From positions 147,583 to 211,582 of the forward strand of contig JBBCJA010000004.1 of the NCBI GenBank assembly GCA_037189585.1: DNA of 64,000 nucleotides. The letters are read 5' to 3'. Source of the DNA: JAEXNA01 sp037189585. Its GTDB lineage: Bacteria; Vulcanimicrobiota; Xenobia; Xenobiales; JADMJV01. The notes beneath the pieces are model-generated. The model was not told the origin of the DNA. It worked only from the letters and a program-made list of their open reading frames with translations, and made no database searches. Shown piece after piece: positions 18,406 to 28,083 of this stretch. The number at the start of each line of letters is the position of its first letter. Positions within the stretch are counted from its first letter, which is position 1. The translations under genes were made by a program, and so were the position numbers.

Positions 18406-18893
18406 GACGCCGCCGGGGATTTCTTCTCATCGCGGCCCTTCTGATCACGGTCATCTTCTTAGCCACCGGTCTCGGAATCATGAGCGCCCAGGCCTCCCGC
18501 TACGAAGCCTCCGCGCGTCTGGCCGACACCCTTCAAGCCAAAAACGCGGCCCTAGCCGGGCTCGACGACGTTCGGGTGAAATTGAGCAAAGATGTACGTT
18601 TCCCACCCCGCAAGTCCCGCCTCCGAGGGCAAGAGAAATTCGCCTATTCAGAAACGCTGACCGCACCCGGGGTAGTCCCCGAAGTCAGCTACGCTGTGAT
18701 TGTCGACTATGGGCTGGAAGAGGAGATTCAAATCCGTACCAAGTGGCTCCCTTACCGTTGGGGACTTTATCGCGTGACGGTCAACGGATACGTGGGCCCA
18801 CGGGCCAATCCCATCGCCCAATCCATGCTTTATGCCGAATATCACATCGGCGCTGGAGCCTTCATACGCTTCGAGGATCGCAGCAGCCTGTAG
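18402..18893 (+). CDS. PilX/GspK-like minor pilin
   Basis: The ATG overlaps the previous stop by 4 nt; the product has 163 residues. The N-terminus RRRRGFLLIAALLITVIFLATG matches PilX/GspK proteins, which lack Glu at +5 as seen here. The next part has the AALAGLDDVRVKLSKD region where PilX proteins carry their first soluble helix. It ends the H-I-J-K ordered operon. Compared with GspK (about 320 residues) it is short, closer to PilX. Confidence 0.75.
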   Translation: MRRRRGFLLIAALLITVIFLATGLGIMSAQASRYEASARLADTLQAKNAALAGLDDVRVKLSKDVRFPPRKSRLRGQEKFAYSETLTAPGVVPEVSYAVIVDYGLEEEIQIRTKWLPYRWGLYRVTVNGYVGPRANPIAQSMLYAEYHIGAGAFIRFEDRSSL

Positions 18894-18913
18894 AGGTTGG
18901 TTAAGCCTTAGCC

Positions 18914-19204
18914 TTAATTCAAGTGACTGGCGGCTAGTCCGAGAGCCTCGATGGCCGACGGCGAAAGTCCGACCAGAGCCAGTTTCTGAAAACTGCGAGA
19001 CAGCCGCTGGCGGAGGCCTAGAAGTTTCACCGCTTCCGGCTCGCCCATCTGGCGAACTTCACTGAGGTCCAACGCGATCATCTGATGGCCTTCGGCGCAA
19101 ACGCGGGCCAGGGTGGTGTCGAGAACCTCGAAGTTGTCCTGGTGAATGCGCCCTCCCACATGCAGAATCGGTAGGCAGAGGTTCTGGTCGATCTCAATCT
19201 TCAC
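18914..19204 (-). CDS. STAS-domain protein, anti-anti-sigma-like
   Basis: The 96-residue protein matches a single STAS domain: strand IEIDQNLCLPILHVGGRI, a helix, the strand MIALDLSEVRQMG and the final helix and strand LALVGLSPSAIEALGLA. In SpoIIAA-type proteins a Ser sits in the loop after the DLS strand (DSSG); here the loop reads RQMGEPEAV with no Ser or Thr, so regulation by phosphorylation at that site is unlikely. It is a lone gene, convergent with the minor-pilin operon (20 nt gap). No kinase or sigma factor is near. Confidence 0.65.
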   Translation of the reverse strand: MKIEIDQNLCLPILHVGGRIHQDNFEVLDTTLARVCAEGHQMIALDLSEVRQMGEPEAVKLLGLRQRLSRSFQKLALVGLSPSAIEALGLAASHLN

Positions 19205-19342
19205 AACGACGGAGAATTTCCTGACACAAAGTAACCGCTCCTTCTACCGCCTTTCAGAGAATTTTGAGGCCGTCACAGTATCGTTAAATCTAGAGAGGGC
19301 CGACAAGAGCCCTCCACACGAAACACTCAGGAGCTTATCACT

Positions 19343-19663
19343 ATGTTCATCACCAACTCTTCTTACAATTCTTCCCTCGCCAACAAGGTTTTTACCCCCG
19401 GCAAGACCGCTGAGCCTTCCGTATTTCAAGCAACCGATCCCACCGACCTCGTCGAAATCGGTAAGAGCGTGGACTCCCAAGACCGCTTTCTGAATTTCGA
19501 CGGCCTCATCACCGTGTTCGGCGCCGGCGCCGGTACCATCGGAGGCGGCGTGGTAGGAACCGCGGCCTATGCCTTTGGAGCACCCGGCTGGGCCATCCCC
19601 CTGGCGGCTGTGGGCGGCGGCGTTATCGGCGGAGTCCTCGGACACATCTCGGAGAAGCGCTAA
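19343..19663 (+). CDS. Small glycine-zipper membrane protein
   Basis: I recognise no named family. The 106-residue protein has a polar N-terminal half rich in Ser, Asn and Thr, then two hydrophobic glycine-rich segments (about 53-78 and 80-99) with small-residue spacing (GAGAGTIGGGVVG and VGGGVIGGVLG), the glycine-zipper pattern seen in membrane-inserting proteins. A CAGGAG site lies 9 nt before the ATG. No signal peptide is evident. The much larger glycine-zipper protein at 62.0-63.7 kb has similar segments, which may reflect a shared mode of membrane association. Confidence 0.55.
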   Translation: MFITNSSYNSSLANKVFTPGKTAEPSVFQATDPTDLVEIGKSVDSQDRFLNFDGLITVFGAGAGTIGGGVVGTAAYAFGAPGWAIPLAAVGGGVIGGVLGHISEKR

Positions 19664-19696
19664 CCTACTTTGCATTGACTGTGCATTGATCGTCTC

Positions 19697-19939
19697 TTAG
19701 CACAACCAGACTACGACCAGAGACGACGACAGATCGGGTTTGGGGATATGGTCCACCTCGATGGGCTGGCTTCCTCGAAGGCAAACCACGATGTCGCCGC
19801 CTTTCTTTCGAGCCTCATACTCTTTCCAGCGACGATCAAAATCTTGTTCCCACCGATGGACCTTGTAGGCGGTGGCGAGAGCCGAAGCGGCCAAGCCCGC
19901 TAAGGCTCCTAGAGCCGCGTAGGGAGTGGAAGATGTCAT
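19697..19939 (-). CDS. Small single-pass membrane protein of unknown function
   Basis: The 80-residue product has one N-terminal hydrophobic segment (about 6-25, AALGALAGLAASALATA) followed by a charged amphipathic stretch (HRWEQDFDRRWKEYEARKK) and a beta-like tail ending in Cys. A GAGG lies close upstream of the ATG. I recognise no family. It is convergent with the glycine-zipper gene and isolated. Being short and unsupported by neighbours, it may not be a gene. Confidence 0.4.
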   Translation of the reverse strand: MTSSTPYAALGALAGLAASALATAYKVHRWEQDFDRRWKEYEARKKGGDIVVCLRGSQPIEVDHIPKPDLSSSLVVVWLC

Positions 19940-20104
19940 GGTGGCCTCGATTCTAGGACTTTTGTCCTGAACTCATCATAACTCGAAACTCGGCATCCTA
20001 GATGTGTTCCCGGCCACGAAGTGGGCCTCGACACAATTCCATCATCAATATCTCCCCCAAGCAGAGATTGACACCATCCCAACTCGACCAATATCCTATC
20101 CGTC

Positions 20105-20914
20105 GTGCCCTGCCGACTGTTCAAGAACCTTTGGGGAGAGCGGGGACCTCTGGTTTTGTGCCTCCATTCCTCCGGACTATCATCCTTTCAGTGGAAGCGC
20201 TTAGCCGAGAAGATGGGCCAGGAGTTTCGCTTTCTGGCTCCCGACTTTCTCGGCTGCGGGCAAAGTCCGGCTTCGCCGAATGGGTTGAAGTTTCGCTATG
20301 GCGAGGATGTGGACCAGGTGGTGGAGCTTTTGGACGAGGTGGCCGAGCCTCTCATTCTTCTCGGTCATTCGTACGGCGGATTCATCGGCCTCAAGAGCGC
20401 CCTCCGCCGGCCGGAGCAGATTCGAGCGATGGGCTTTTATGAACCGGTCCTCTGGGGCGGGTTAGCCAGCTTCCGTGGGGAGCCGATCGCCTCGATGGTA
20501 GCGCGTTTTGACCCGGAAGGGTACCTGCTCGACGAGAAGCTGGCCGGGACAGAGCTCTGGATGCGAAGATTCATCGACTACTGGAACGGTGAGGGGAGCT
20601 ACGCGGCGATGTCCGAGCCGGCGCGCCGACCCATGTTCGCGATAGCCGAGAAGCTCTTCGCCGAGGTCAAGGAAGTCGTGGTCGATCCGACCCCTCACAC
20701 CGACTACGCGACGTTGACCCAGCCGACGCTAGTTCTGCATGGGACAACCTCACCTCCAGAGGTTTTGCAGATGAAGGATATCTTAAGCGACGTCCTCACC
20801 GACGTCCGTACCGCCTGCATCCCTGGGGGCCACATGAATCCGATCCGCAATCCGCTACCGGTCAACGCTCATTTTGAACTCTTTCTGCGAGGAGTCGCCT
20901 TGGAGACACTCTAA
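20105..20914 (+). CDS. Alpha/beta hydrolase
   Basis: The 269-residue protein (GTG start) has the alpha/beta hydrolase plan: oxyanion strand LCLHSSG (18-24), FLAPDFLGCGQS (43-54), nucleophile elbow GHSYGG with Ser89, and a C-terminal GGHMNP carrying the catalytic His near residue 248. The acid is less clear; it may lie near TLVLHGTTSPP. No signal peptide is seen, so it acts in the cytosol. The substrate cannot be inferred. It is followed on the same strand by a metallo-beta-lactamase-fold protein and pyrG. Confidence 0.8.
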   Translation: MPCRLFKNLWGERGPLVLCLHSSGLSSFQWKRLAEKMGQEFRFLAPDFLGCGQSPASPNGLKFRYGEDVDQVVELLDEVAEPLILLGHSYGGFIGLKSALRRPEQIRAMGFYEPVLWGGLASFRGEPIASMVARFDPEGYLLDEKLAGTELWMRRFIDYWNGEGSYAAMSEPARRPMFAIAEKLFAEVKEVVVDPTPHTDYATLTQPTLVLHGTTSPPEVLQMKDILSDVLTDVRTACIPGGHMNPIRNPLPVNAHFELFLRGVALETL

Positions 20915-20950
20915 GAAGAAGACTTTACTGGCAAGGTCGACGCGAGGTCG

Positions 20951-21673
20951 ATGTCCTACGAAGGGAATGACCCCCTGGCGTCAAACCGGCCCGCCATGAA
21001 CGTTCGCTATCTTGGTCATTCCGCTTTCTGGGTCGCTTCGAGCAAGGGCAGCTCCGCCATTCTCGATCCCTATAGTCAACGCGTGCCCTATACCCTGCCC
21101 CCATTGGAGCCGGATGTGGTTCTTGTTTCTCACGAGCATCACGACCATAACGCGTACTATCGTTTTACCAATAATCCGATGCTCCTAAAGCGCACTCATG
21201 AGTATCCGATGGAAAGCGAGATCCACATCGCCAACACCGGGGAGACTTTGACTTTTTATGGCCTGCCCAGCTATCACGACGACCAGCAAGGTCGCCGGCG
21301 TGGCCCCAATACCATCTGGCATTGGTTCTGGGAGGGGATTCACTTCGCCCACTTCGGCGACATCGGACATCTTTTGACCGACGAGCAGCTTCAGGCTCTG
21401 GGCAAAGTCGATGTCATCTTCCTGCCCGTTGGCGGTAAGGAGACTCTGGACCCAAGCACCGCGTCGCTCTTCGTTCAACAGCTCGACCCACGCATCGTCT
21501 TCCCAATGCACTACCAGACCGAAGAACTGGGAGAGAACCAGCTCTGCGAATTCCCTCTGTCGGCCTTCATCGACAAGATGAGCAATGTCGAAGATGCCGC
21601 GACCATGGCCGTGGAAGTGGAGCTGGCTCGCCTCCCCGCTCAGACGAAAGTGATCTGCTTAAATCATGGGTAA
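20951..21673 (+). CDS. Metallo-beta-lactamase-fold hydrolase (UlaG-like)
   Basis: With the ATG at 20951 the protein has 240 residues; a second in-frame ATG at 20996 would start MNVRYLGHSAFW, the typical family N-terminus, so the true start could be there. The metal motif is HEHHDH (61-66), with further ligands likely in the FGDIGH and FPMHY blocks. Members are zinc or manganese hydrolases, including ascorbate-6-phosphate lactonases and many of unknown substrate. Its 3' end overlaps the start of pyrG by 8 nt, indicating cotranscription. Confidence 0.8.
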   Translation: MSYEGNDPLASNRPAMNVRYLGHSAFWVASSKGSSAILDPYSQRVPYTLPPLEPDVVLVSHEHHDHNAYYRFTNNPMLLKRTHEYPMESEIHIANTGETLTFYGLPSYHDDQQGRRRGPNTIWHWFWEGIHFAHFGDIGHLLTDEQLQALGKVDVIFLPVGGKETLDPSTASLFVQQLDPRIVFPMHYQTEELGENQLCEFPLSAFIDKMSNVEDAATMAVEVELARLPAQTKVICLNHG

Positions 21674-23336
21674 AAATGTTCGCTACATCTTTGTCACCGG
21701 CGGCGTCGTCAGCTCGCTGGGCAAAGGGATTGTAGCCGCCTCTTTGGGCACCCTGTTAAAAAATCGCGGTTACAAAGTAACCGTGCAAAAACTCGACCCC
21801 TACATCAACGTCGATGCCGGGACGATGAATCCATACCAGCACGGCGAAGTCTACGTCACCGACGACGGGGCCGAGACAGACCTCGACCTCGGCCACTACG
21901 AGCGATATGCCGACGTCTCTTTGACTGCCGAGAACAACGTGACCACCGGTAAGGTCTACGGCGCCGTGATCGAAAAAGAGCGCCGGGGCGACTATCTGGG
22001 CGACACCGTCCGTGTCATCCCTCACATCACCGACCAGATCAAGGCCATGATCCGCTCGGTCTCCCGCAAGGGAGACAACGACGTGGCTATCGTGGAGGTG
22101 GGCGGAACAGTGGGCGACATCGAGGGTCTCCCCTTTCTCGAGGCTATTCGCCAGGTCAAGTTCGACGTCGAGCCGGGTCACGCGCTCTACGTTCACGTCA
22201 CCCTGGTGCCTCATCTGGGCGCCGCCGGAGAGATGAAGACCAAGCCTACCCAGCACTCGGTCAAGGAGCTTCGCGCCATCGGGATCGCGCCCGACGTGAT
22301 CATCTGTCGCACCGAGCGGCCGATGGCCGAGGACCACATGAAAAAGATCGCGCTTTACTCCGACGTCAAGCCAAACGCCGTCTTCGCTTGCCCCGACGTG
22401 CCCAGCATCTATGAGGTTCCCCTGGTTCTAGAAGAGCAAGGACTCGGCACTTTCGTTTTAGAGCGCCTCGGGCTTCCGGTGGCGCCGGTCGATCTGTCCG
22501 CCTGGAAAGAGATCGTCCACAAGAAAACCTCACCCAAGAGCACGGTTCGTATCGCCCTGGTCGGCAAGTACGTCGAGATCAAGGATGCCTACCTTTCCAT
22601 CGCCGAGGCCTTGGAGCACGCCGGCATCGCCAACGACGTCAAGGTAGAGATCGAGCGCATCGACTCTTCTCAAGTAACCCGAGAGAACGCTCAGGAAGTC
22701 CTGCGCAAAGCCGATGGGGTCCTGGTGCCGGGCGGCTTTGGCTCACGTGGACACGAGGGAAAACTGGAAGCGATTCGTTACGCCCGCGAGAACAAAGTTC
22801 CCTATTTCGGTATCTGTTACGGGCTGCAATGGGCCGTGGTGGAGTTCGCTCGGGCCATCTGCGGATGGCATAAAGCTCACTCCACCGAGGTGGAGCCGGA
22901 GACGGAAAGGCCGGTCATCACCCACATGCCGGACCAGCGGGCGCTCGAGCAGATGGGCGGCAGTATGCGCCTGGGCGCTTACCCCTGCCGGCTCAAGGAA
23001 GGCACCAAGGCTCACGCGGCCTACGGTCAAACCGACATTATGGAACGGCACCGCCATCGCTTCGAGGTCAGCAACCTTTATCGTCCCGAGATCGAGGCGG
23101 CCGGGCTTATCGTCAGCGGTGTCAATCCCGAGCGGAACCTGGTGGAGGTCGTGGAGCTACCGGATTCGGAGCACCCCTGGTTTTTAGCCTGCCAGTACCA
23201 TCCCGAATTCCTCTCCCGACCCTACCGCGCCCATCCGCTTTTTCGCGACTTCATCGCCGCCTCCAAGGCCAACCAAAGCAACAGTACAGCTCACCAGCTA
23301 GAGCTTCTAGCCACAGCCGTCGCTCCCGAGGTCTAA
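21666..23336 (+). CDS. pyrG: CTP synthase (glutamine hydrolysing)
   Basis: The 556-residue protein makes CTP from UTP, ATP and glutamine in the cytosol. The N-terminal synthetase domain starts with YIFVTGGVVSSLGKG and carries KLDPYINVDAGTM, the conserved nucleotide-binding blocks. The C-terminal glutaminase domain has the nucleophile in FGICYGLQ (Cys near 384; most homologues read GICLGMQ) and the QYHPEF His/Glu pair. Length matches the family (about 540). It lies in an operon-like run with the preceding hydrolase and the following secreted protein gene, which starts 1 nt after its stop. Confidence 0.98.
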   Translation: MGKNVRYIFVTGGVVSSLGKGIVAASLGTLLKNRGYKVTVQKLDPYINVDAGTMNPYQHGEVYVTDDGAETDLDLGHYERYADVSLTAENNVTTGKVYGAVIEKERRGDYLGDTVRVIPHITDQIKAMIRSVSRKGDNDVAIVEVGGTVGDIEGLPFLEAIRQVKFDVEPGHALYVHVTLVPHLGAAGEMKTKPTQHSVKELRAIGIAPDVIICRTERPMAEDHMKKIALYSDVKPNAVFACPDVPSIYEVPLVLEEQGLGTFVLERLGLPVAPVDLSAWKEIVHKKTSPKSTVRIALVGKYVEIKDAYLSIAEALEHAGIANDVKVEIERIDSSQVTRENAQEVLRKADGVLVPGGFGSRGHEGKLEAIRYARENKVPYFGICYGLQWAVVEFARAICGWHKAHSTEVEPETERPVITHMPDQRALEQMGGSMRLGAYPCRLKEGTKAHAAYGQTDIMERHRHRFEVSNLYRPEIEAAGLIVSGVNPERNLVEVVELPDSEHPWFLACQYHPEFLSRPYRAHPLFRDFIAASKANQSNSTAHQLELLATAVAPEV

Positions 23337-23337
23337 A

Positions 23338-24204
23338 GTGTTCGCCTTGAGAAGCGTTTCTCTGATGGCCTTCTTGCTGAGCGGCCTTTGCTGGGCCCAG
23401 CCTATTCGCCAAGTTCAAGGCGGCCTGGTCGACGTGCGTTACGGGCAGGTCTCGGTCGATACCGGTGGCGAGGCGACCGTGCTGGACCTGGTGACGACGT
23501 CGGAGCTATTTCTTGACGGACGTTTCCTTAAGGCCGAGGAGCTTCTCAAAGAGATCCCCCATGGGTTGAGCGTGGTGGCGACTTATCAGGAGGCTAGCGG
23601 AGCCGTTGAAAGGCTCGAGGCGTTCAGCGCCGGGACCGGGCAACCTCGAGTGGGCGTCACCCTCCTCCCCCAAAGGGCGGCCTATCGCCGAGGCGATCTC
23701 CTCACCATTCTTCTATCCGCCGGCGAAGTTAGCCGTTTAGGAGGTAGCCCTCTGACTTTGTTCACCCCCGGGGTGGGTCGCACGACCTTCGTTCCAGCCC
23801 AGCGCGGGGGTATGAAGGCCATGGTGCGCCTGAACTCTAGCACGAATCTTGTCGACATACCGTTGTTGGTCGGACGGGACGGTAAAGTGTTTCGAGGGCC
23901 CGCCATTTCAATGGCGGCGACAAAGCCGGAGATTCGAGGGTTCGGTCCAGAGAAAGCCAGTTCGGCTCTGTCCATTATTCCGGGCTGGGTGGACATCTCT
24001 CATCCTCCTCGGTTTCTCGACCTCTCGAGTGCCCGACTCCGCGTCGCCCCCGGACTCCGGGTAGTCAAGTTTCAACCTCGGGTCGATCGCACGGTGTTCG
24101 AGTTGGAAGCCGACGGCCCGGGACAGTATTGGCTGGAATTCGAGGTCGCGGATGTTCTCGGCGAGGTCAGCCGAAAACGCTGGAATCTGGAAGTCAGACC
24201 GTGA
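23338..24204 (+). CDS. Secreted protein of unknown function
   Basis: The 288-residue product begins at a GTG 1 nt after pyrG and has a signal peptide (about 1-20, ending CWAQP). The mature part is beta-rich, with an N-terminal section (VDVRYGQVSVDTGGEATVLDL) that resembles short surface or copper-amine-oxidase-N-like beta domains, and a later segment with Ig-like strands (TVFELEADGPGQYWLEFEVADVLG). I cannot name a family. Its last 4 nt overlap the next gene, so it sits in the pyrG operon without an obvious functional link. Confidence 0.7.
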   Translation: MFALRSVSLMAFLLSGLCWAQPIRQVQGGLVDVRYGQVSVDTGGEATVLDLVTTSELFLDGRFLKAEELLKEIPHGLSVVATYQEASGAVERLEAFSAGTGQPRVGVTLLPQRAAYRRGDLLTILLSAGEVSRLGGSPLTLFTPGVGRTTFVPAQRGGMKAMVRLNSSTNLVDIPLLVGRDGKVFRGPAISMAATKPEIRGFGPEKASSALSIIPGWVDISHPPRFLDLSSARLRVAPGLRVVKFQPRVDRTVFELEADGPGQYWLEFEVADVLGEVSRKRWNLEVRP

Positions 24205-24746
24205 CCACCTTCGTGGCTTTCTTGCGCGGAATCAACATTGGCGGAAAGAACAAAGTCGCTATGAAAGAGCTTCGAGAGCTCTGTGTCAAGCTGGGATTTA
24301 AGAATCCCCGGACGGTGCTTGCCAGCGGAAATCTTGTTTTCGAATCGACCGAGAAGAGCTCCACTCGACTTTCCGAGGAGCTCCAAGAAGGAATCAGAAG
24401 AACCTTCGGCCTGAGTTGCGCTATCGTAGTGCTCTCGGTGGACGACTTCCGGGCCATCCTCGAATCTGATCCCATTCCGGCTCCGGGAAAGAAAAGTGAC
24501 TGGCTGACGGTGATGTTTTTCTCCCAGATGCCGAGCCCCGCCCTGTTGAGAAAAGTTCTTGACGGACACGAGGGTCCCGAAATCGTGGAGTTCGGCGAGA
24601 AGGCCGCCTACATCTACTACACCGACGGAATCGGTCGCTCTAAGCTAAACCTGGGGAAGGCGGTTCACCAGGCGGGAACCGTCCGCAACCGCAATACCTT
24701 GAAAAAGGTCGCGGAATTGACCTTTTGCCAGGAGCCTCAAGCTTAA
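24201..24746 (+). CDS. DUF1697 family protein
   Basis: The chosen GTG overlaps the preceding stop by 4 nt and gives 181 residues starting (M)TTFVAFLRGINIGGKNKV, which is the signature N-terminus of DUF1697. The frame is open further upstream only as a shadow. Further family blocks are NPRTVLASGNLVFES and the terminal GTVRNRNTLKKVAEL. The biochemical role of this cytosolic family is not known. It closes the run from the alpha/beta hydrolase through pyrG. Confidence 0.88.
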   Translation: MTTFVAFLRGINIGGKNKVAMKELRELCVKLGFKNPRTVLASGNLVFESTEKSSTRLSEELQEGIRRTFGLSCAIVVLSVDDFRAILESDPIPAPGKKSDWLTVMFFSQMPSPALLRKVLDGHEGPEIVEFGEKAAYIYYTDGIGRSKLNLGKAVHQAGTVRNRNTLKKVAELTFCQEPQA

Positions 24747-24846
24747 AGGAGAACAGGTTCGCCGCGAAAGCAACCTCGTGCCCACCTTTGAGAGCGCGAA
24801 ACGCGTCCCACGACGCGCTTGTAGACCTTTTTAGGATTGGAAGAAA

Positions 24847-26088
<1,242 letters not shown>

Positions 26089-26110
26089 AAGCCTCCACCG
26101 TCCGAGCATA

Positions 26111-26150
26111 CGAGAAAAGAGTCCCTGGCGGCCCAGGGGCTCTTTTCTCG
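26111..26150. terminator. Bidirectional rho-independent terminator after icd
   Basis: An 18-bp stem (26111-26128 with 26133-26150, one G-T wobble) closes a 4-nt CGGC loop. The arms are A-rich on the left and T-rich on the right, so it can end transcripts from icd on the plus strand and from the convergent small gene on the minus strand. Confidence 0.85.
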
Positions 26151-26158
26151 TTTAGCGA

Positions 26159-26485
26159 CTATGCGGAGAAGTCAAAGCGTCCACCGTAGCTGTTACTCTC
26201 TCCCGGCAGCAGATTGCTGGCGTGCTGCTTCGGTGCTTTAGGCTGGTGAGAGGGACGAAAGGTATCCCGCGTGCGGGAGCCCCAGGTATCTCCATTCTCG
26301 AAATTCTCGTCGGGCGTGGGGCGGTCATTCACATTCATCGGGGTGGGAAACTTCGGAGTTAGGGCTTTCGCTGTCGTGCCGAGACCATCTCGTCCAATGA
26401 AACCCTTAGGGTCGTTGACGAAGTTCTTTCCCATCTGCCAGGTGGTGCGTCCCAGGTCCATCATACCATCGAGTGCGTTTGCCAT
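26159..26485 (-). CDS. Small orphan protein with TWG motif
   Basis: The ATG at 26485 is preceded by AAGGAG at 9 nt, a strong site, so I use it rather than a longer frame. The 108-residue product has no signal peptide and no recognised domain. The N-terminus is helical (MANALDGMMDLGRTTWQMGKN in part); the rest is polar and Pro/Asn-rich. Residues about 67-76 read DTWGSRTRDTF and the protein ends GGRFDFSA. The TWG...F stretch followed by PKA resembles the N-terminal part of the small protein at 33507-33764, which may or may not be real homology. The gene is divergent from the next small gene. Confidence 0.6.
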   Translation of the reverse strand: MANALDGMMDLGRTTWQMGKNFVNDPKGFIGRDGLGTTAKALTPKFPTPMNVNDRPTPDENFENGDTWGSRTRDTFRPSHQPKAPKQHASNLLPGESNSYGGRFDFSA

Positions 26486-26658
26486 TTCGATATTCTCCTT
26501 GGTGTTCGTTGTCGTTACATTTATCTTAGGAGAAGTGGCGGTTCCGATCAGCGACGGATGACATATCCCGATGTGATCATCATCACCAATCGAGAACGAG
26601 ATCTCTTCCACACGCCCTAATTCAGAGTGCTTTGAGGGTCTTTCTATAGATTTGTTTT

Positions 26659-27195
26659 ATGACGGAGATTGGACGCTTCGCGCAACGGCTGGATCGGCTT
26701 GACGATCGCTTTCGCTGGGCTCGTATGGGTACAAAGGGGCTTGAACCCGTGGGTTCCGAACCTCGACCGATCGCCGATCTCGAGCAACTTGCCAATGATC
26801 GGTTGGAGTGGACTCGCGATCCGGCTAAGGGCGGTAAGAGCGACGACAAAAGCGTTCAGGAAGGCGCGGTGGCGGTGCTGGCTCAGCACCTAGGAGCCGT
26901 CGACGGGCTGCGACGGGAACCGAGCGGACATTCGGAGTTTCTCGACGCCGACCAGATAGCTTGGGACGTGAAAAGTCCGGTCTCGCCGGACCGTCCCGGA
27001 TGGATCTTCGATCCCTATCACCACGTCGAGGTTGCGACGGAAGAGATCGCCGGTGGAGAGTCCGTGATGCTCGATATGACCCGCCTAAAAAAGGAAGATT
27101 CTCTTTCTCTCCTGGAGGCCTTGCGCGACGGCACGACGGTAGCCGAGAGGGGTGGGCTACTGCTTCTTCTCGACGAGGCTCTCCTAGCGGCTTGA
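26659..27195 (+). CDS. Orphan protein with weak likeness to CdiA-type tRNase toxins
   Basis: The 178-residue product has no signal peptide. Its N-terminal part is charged and helical. The C-terminal half has FLDADQIAWDVKSPVS, then WIFDPYHHVEVATEEIAGGESVMLDMTRLKKED and a helical end. The D-x-K-S-P strand resembles the core of some CdiA C-terminal nuclease domains, where an Asp-x-Lys pair sits in the active site; this is a pattern resemblance, not a firm assignment. No immunity-like gene is obvious, unless the divergent small gene at 26159-26485 serves. The lack of relatives I can name lowers confidence. Confidence 0.5.
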   Translation: MTEIGRFAQRLDRLDDRFRWARMGTKGLEPVGSEPRPIADLEQLANDRLEWTRDPAKGGKSDDKSVQEGAVAVLAQHLGAVDGLRREPSGHSEFLDADQIAWDVKSPVSPDRPGWIFDPYHHVEVATEEIAGGESVMLDMTRLKKEDSLSLLEALRDGTTVAERGGLLLLLDEALLAA

Positions 27196-27348
27196 ACAGC
27201 CTCCGACGCGCAATCAGCGGAAGTCCTCCTGCTCCGCTGGAGTCAACACGGCGGCGAGGATGTCTGCCGAACACGATTGACAGGGCAGAGTGCCCTCATT
27301 ATACTGACCCCCTGCGTTTGGCCTGGTCCCTTCGCAGCCAGGAATGCC

Positions 27349-27879
27349 GTGTTTGTTCAGATCAAAGAGATACAACAAAGCCCCGGGCTGTGGAAGAACT
27401 ACAAGAACGCCGAAGACCTGGAGTCTGAGGACATTTCCACCGAGGGCCCGGTCGAAGTCGACCTGCGTTTGACCAACGCTGGAACTCGAATCCTGGTACA
27501 AGGCCGGATTCGGGCCAAAGTGATGATCGAATGCGCTCGCTGCGGAGAGAGCTTTCCGCTGCCGATGGAATTGAAGGTGGAGGAATACTACGTCCGCACC
27601 GACAGTCCCGAGGCGGACGTGACCGGCTTGGATGTCCTGGAAGTCTTGACTTACCAGGAGGATCGAGTCGTTCTCGATGAAATGCTCCGCCAGAATTTGC
27701 TGGCCGCGGTTCCGATGCAGCCGGTCTGTCTTGAAGGAAAATGCGCCGGCCTCTGCGATCAATGCGGAAGTGACTTGAATCAAGGGCCATGCGGCTGCCA
27801 AAAAGAAGATATCGATCCTCGCTGGGCAAAGCTCGGCGAGTATCAGAAGAGACCGGCTTCCGGCCCCAGTCTCAACTAA
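27349..27879 (+). CDS. DUF177/YceD family protein
   Basis: A GTG at 27349 with AGGA upstream gives 176 residues starting (M)FVQIKEIQQSPG, better matching the family than the longer open frame. The conserved block is RIRAKVMIECARCGESFPLPM, followed by the acidic middle part and the C-terminal CLEGKCAGLCDQCGSDLN cysteine cluster, likely zinc-binding. DUF177 genes precede rpmF in very many bacteria and the plant homologue is linked to 23S rRNA processing. Here rpmF follows after 18 bp, as expected. Confidence 0.9.
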   Translation: MFVQIKEIQQSPGLWKNYKNAEDLESEDISTEGPVEVDLRLTNAGTRILVQGRIRAKVMIECARCGESFPLPMELKVEEYYVRTDSPEADVTGLDVLEVLTYQEDRVVLDEMLRQNLLAAVPMQPVCLEGKCAGLCDQCGSDLNQGPCGCQKEDIDPRWAKLGEYQKRPASGPSLN

Positions 27880-27897
27880 GAAGAGGAACCATAGAAG

Positions 27898-28083
27898 ATG
27901 GCTGAACCGAAATACAAACTGTCCCGTTCCCGCACGCGCAAGCGTCGCTCGCACCTGGCCCTGAAGGCGCCCAACGTGATCGCCTGCCAGACTTGTGGCG
28001 CTCCCACCATCCCACACCGGGTCTGCCGCTCGTGCTACACCTACAAGGGTCGCAAGATCTGGTCGGATAAAGAAGAAGAGTAG
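27898..28083 (+). CDS. rpmF: 50S ribosomal protein L32
   Basis: The 61-residue basic protein is a structural part of the large ribosomal subunit. The N-terminus (M)AEPKYKLSRSRTRKRRSH and the zinc-ribbon CQTCG ... CRSCYTYKGR identify L32, here of the four-cysteine zinc-binding type. The standard DUF177-rpmF-fab order is preserved: fabH begins directly after its stop. Confidence 0.97.
   Translation: MAEPKYKLSRSRTRKRRSHLALKAPNVIACQTCGAPTIPHRVCRSCYTYKGRKIWSDKEEE

Noticed and set aside
24795..24825. GC-rich inverted repeat (CGCGTC/GACGCG) before icd as a terminator
   Set aside because: The T-run is not adjacent; more likely chance or part of the icd leader.
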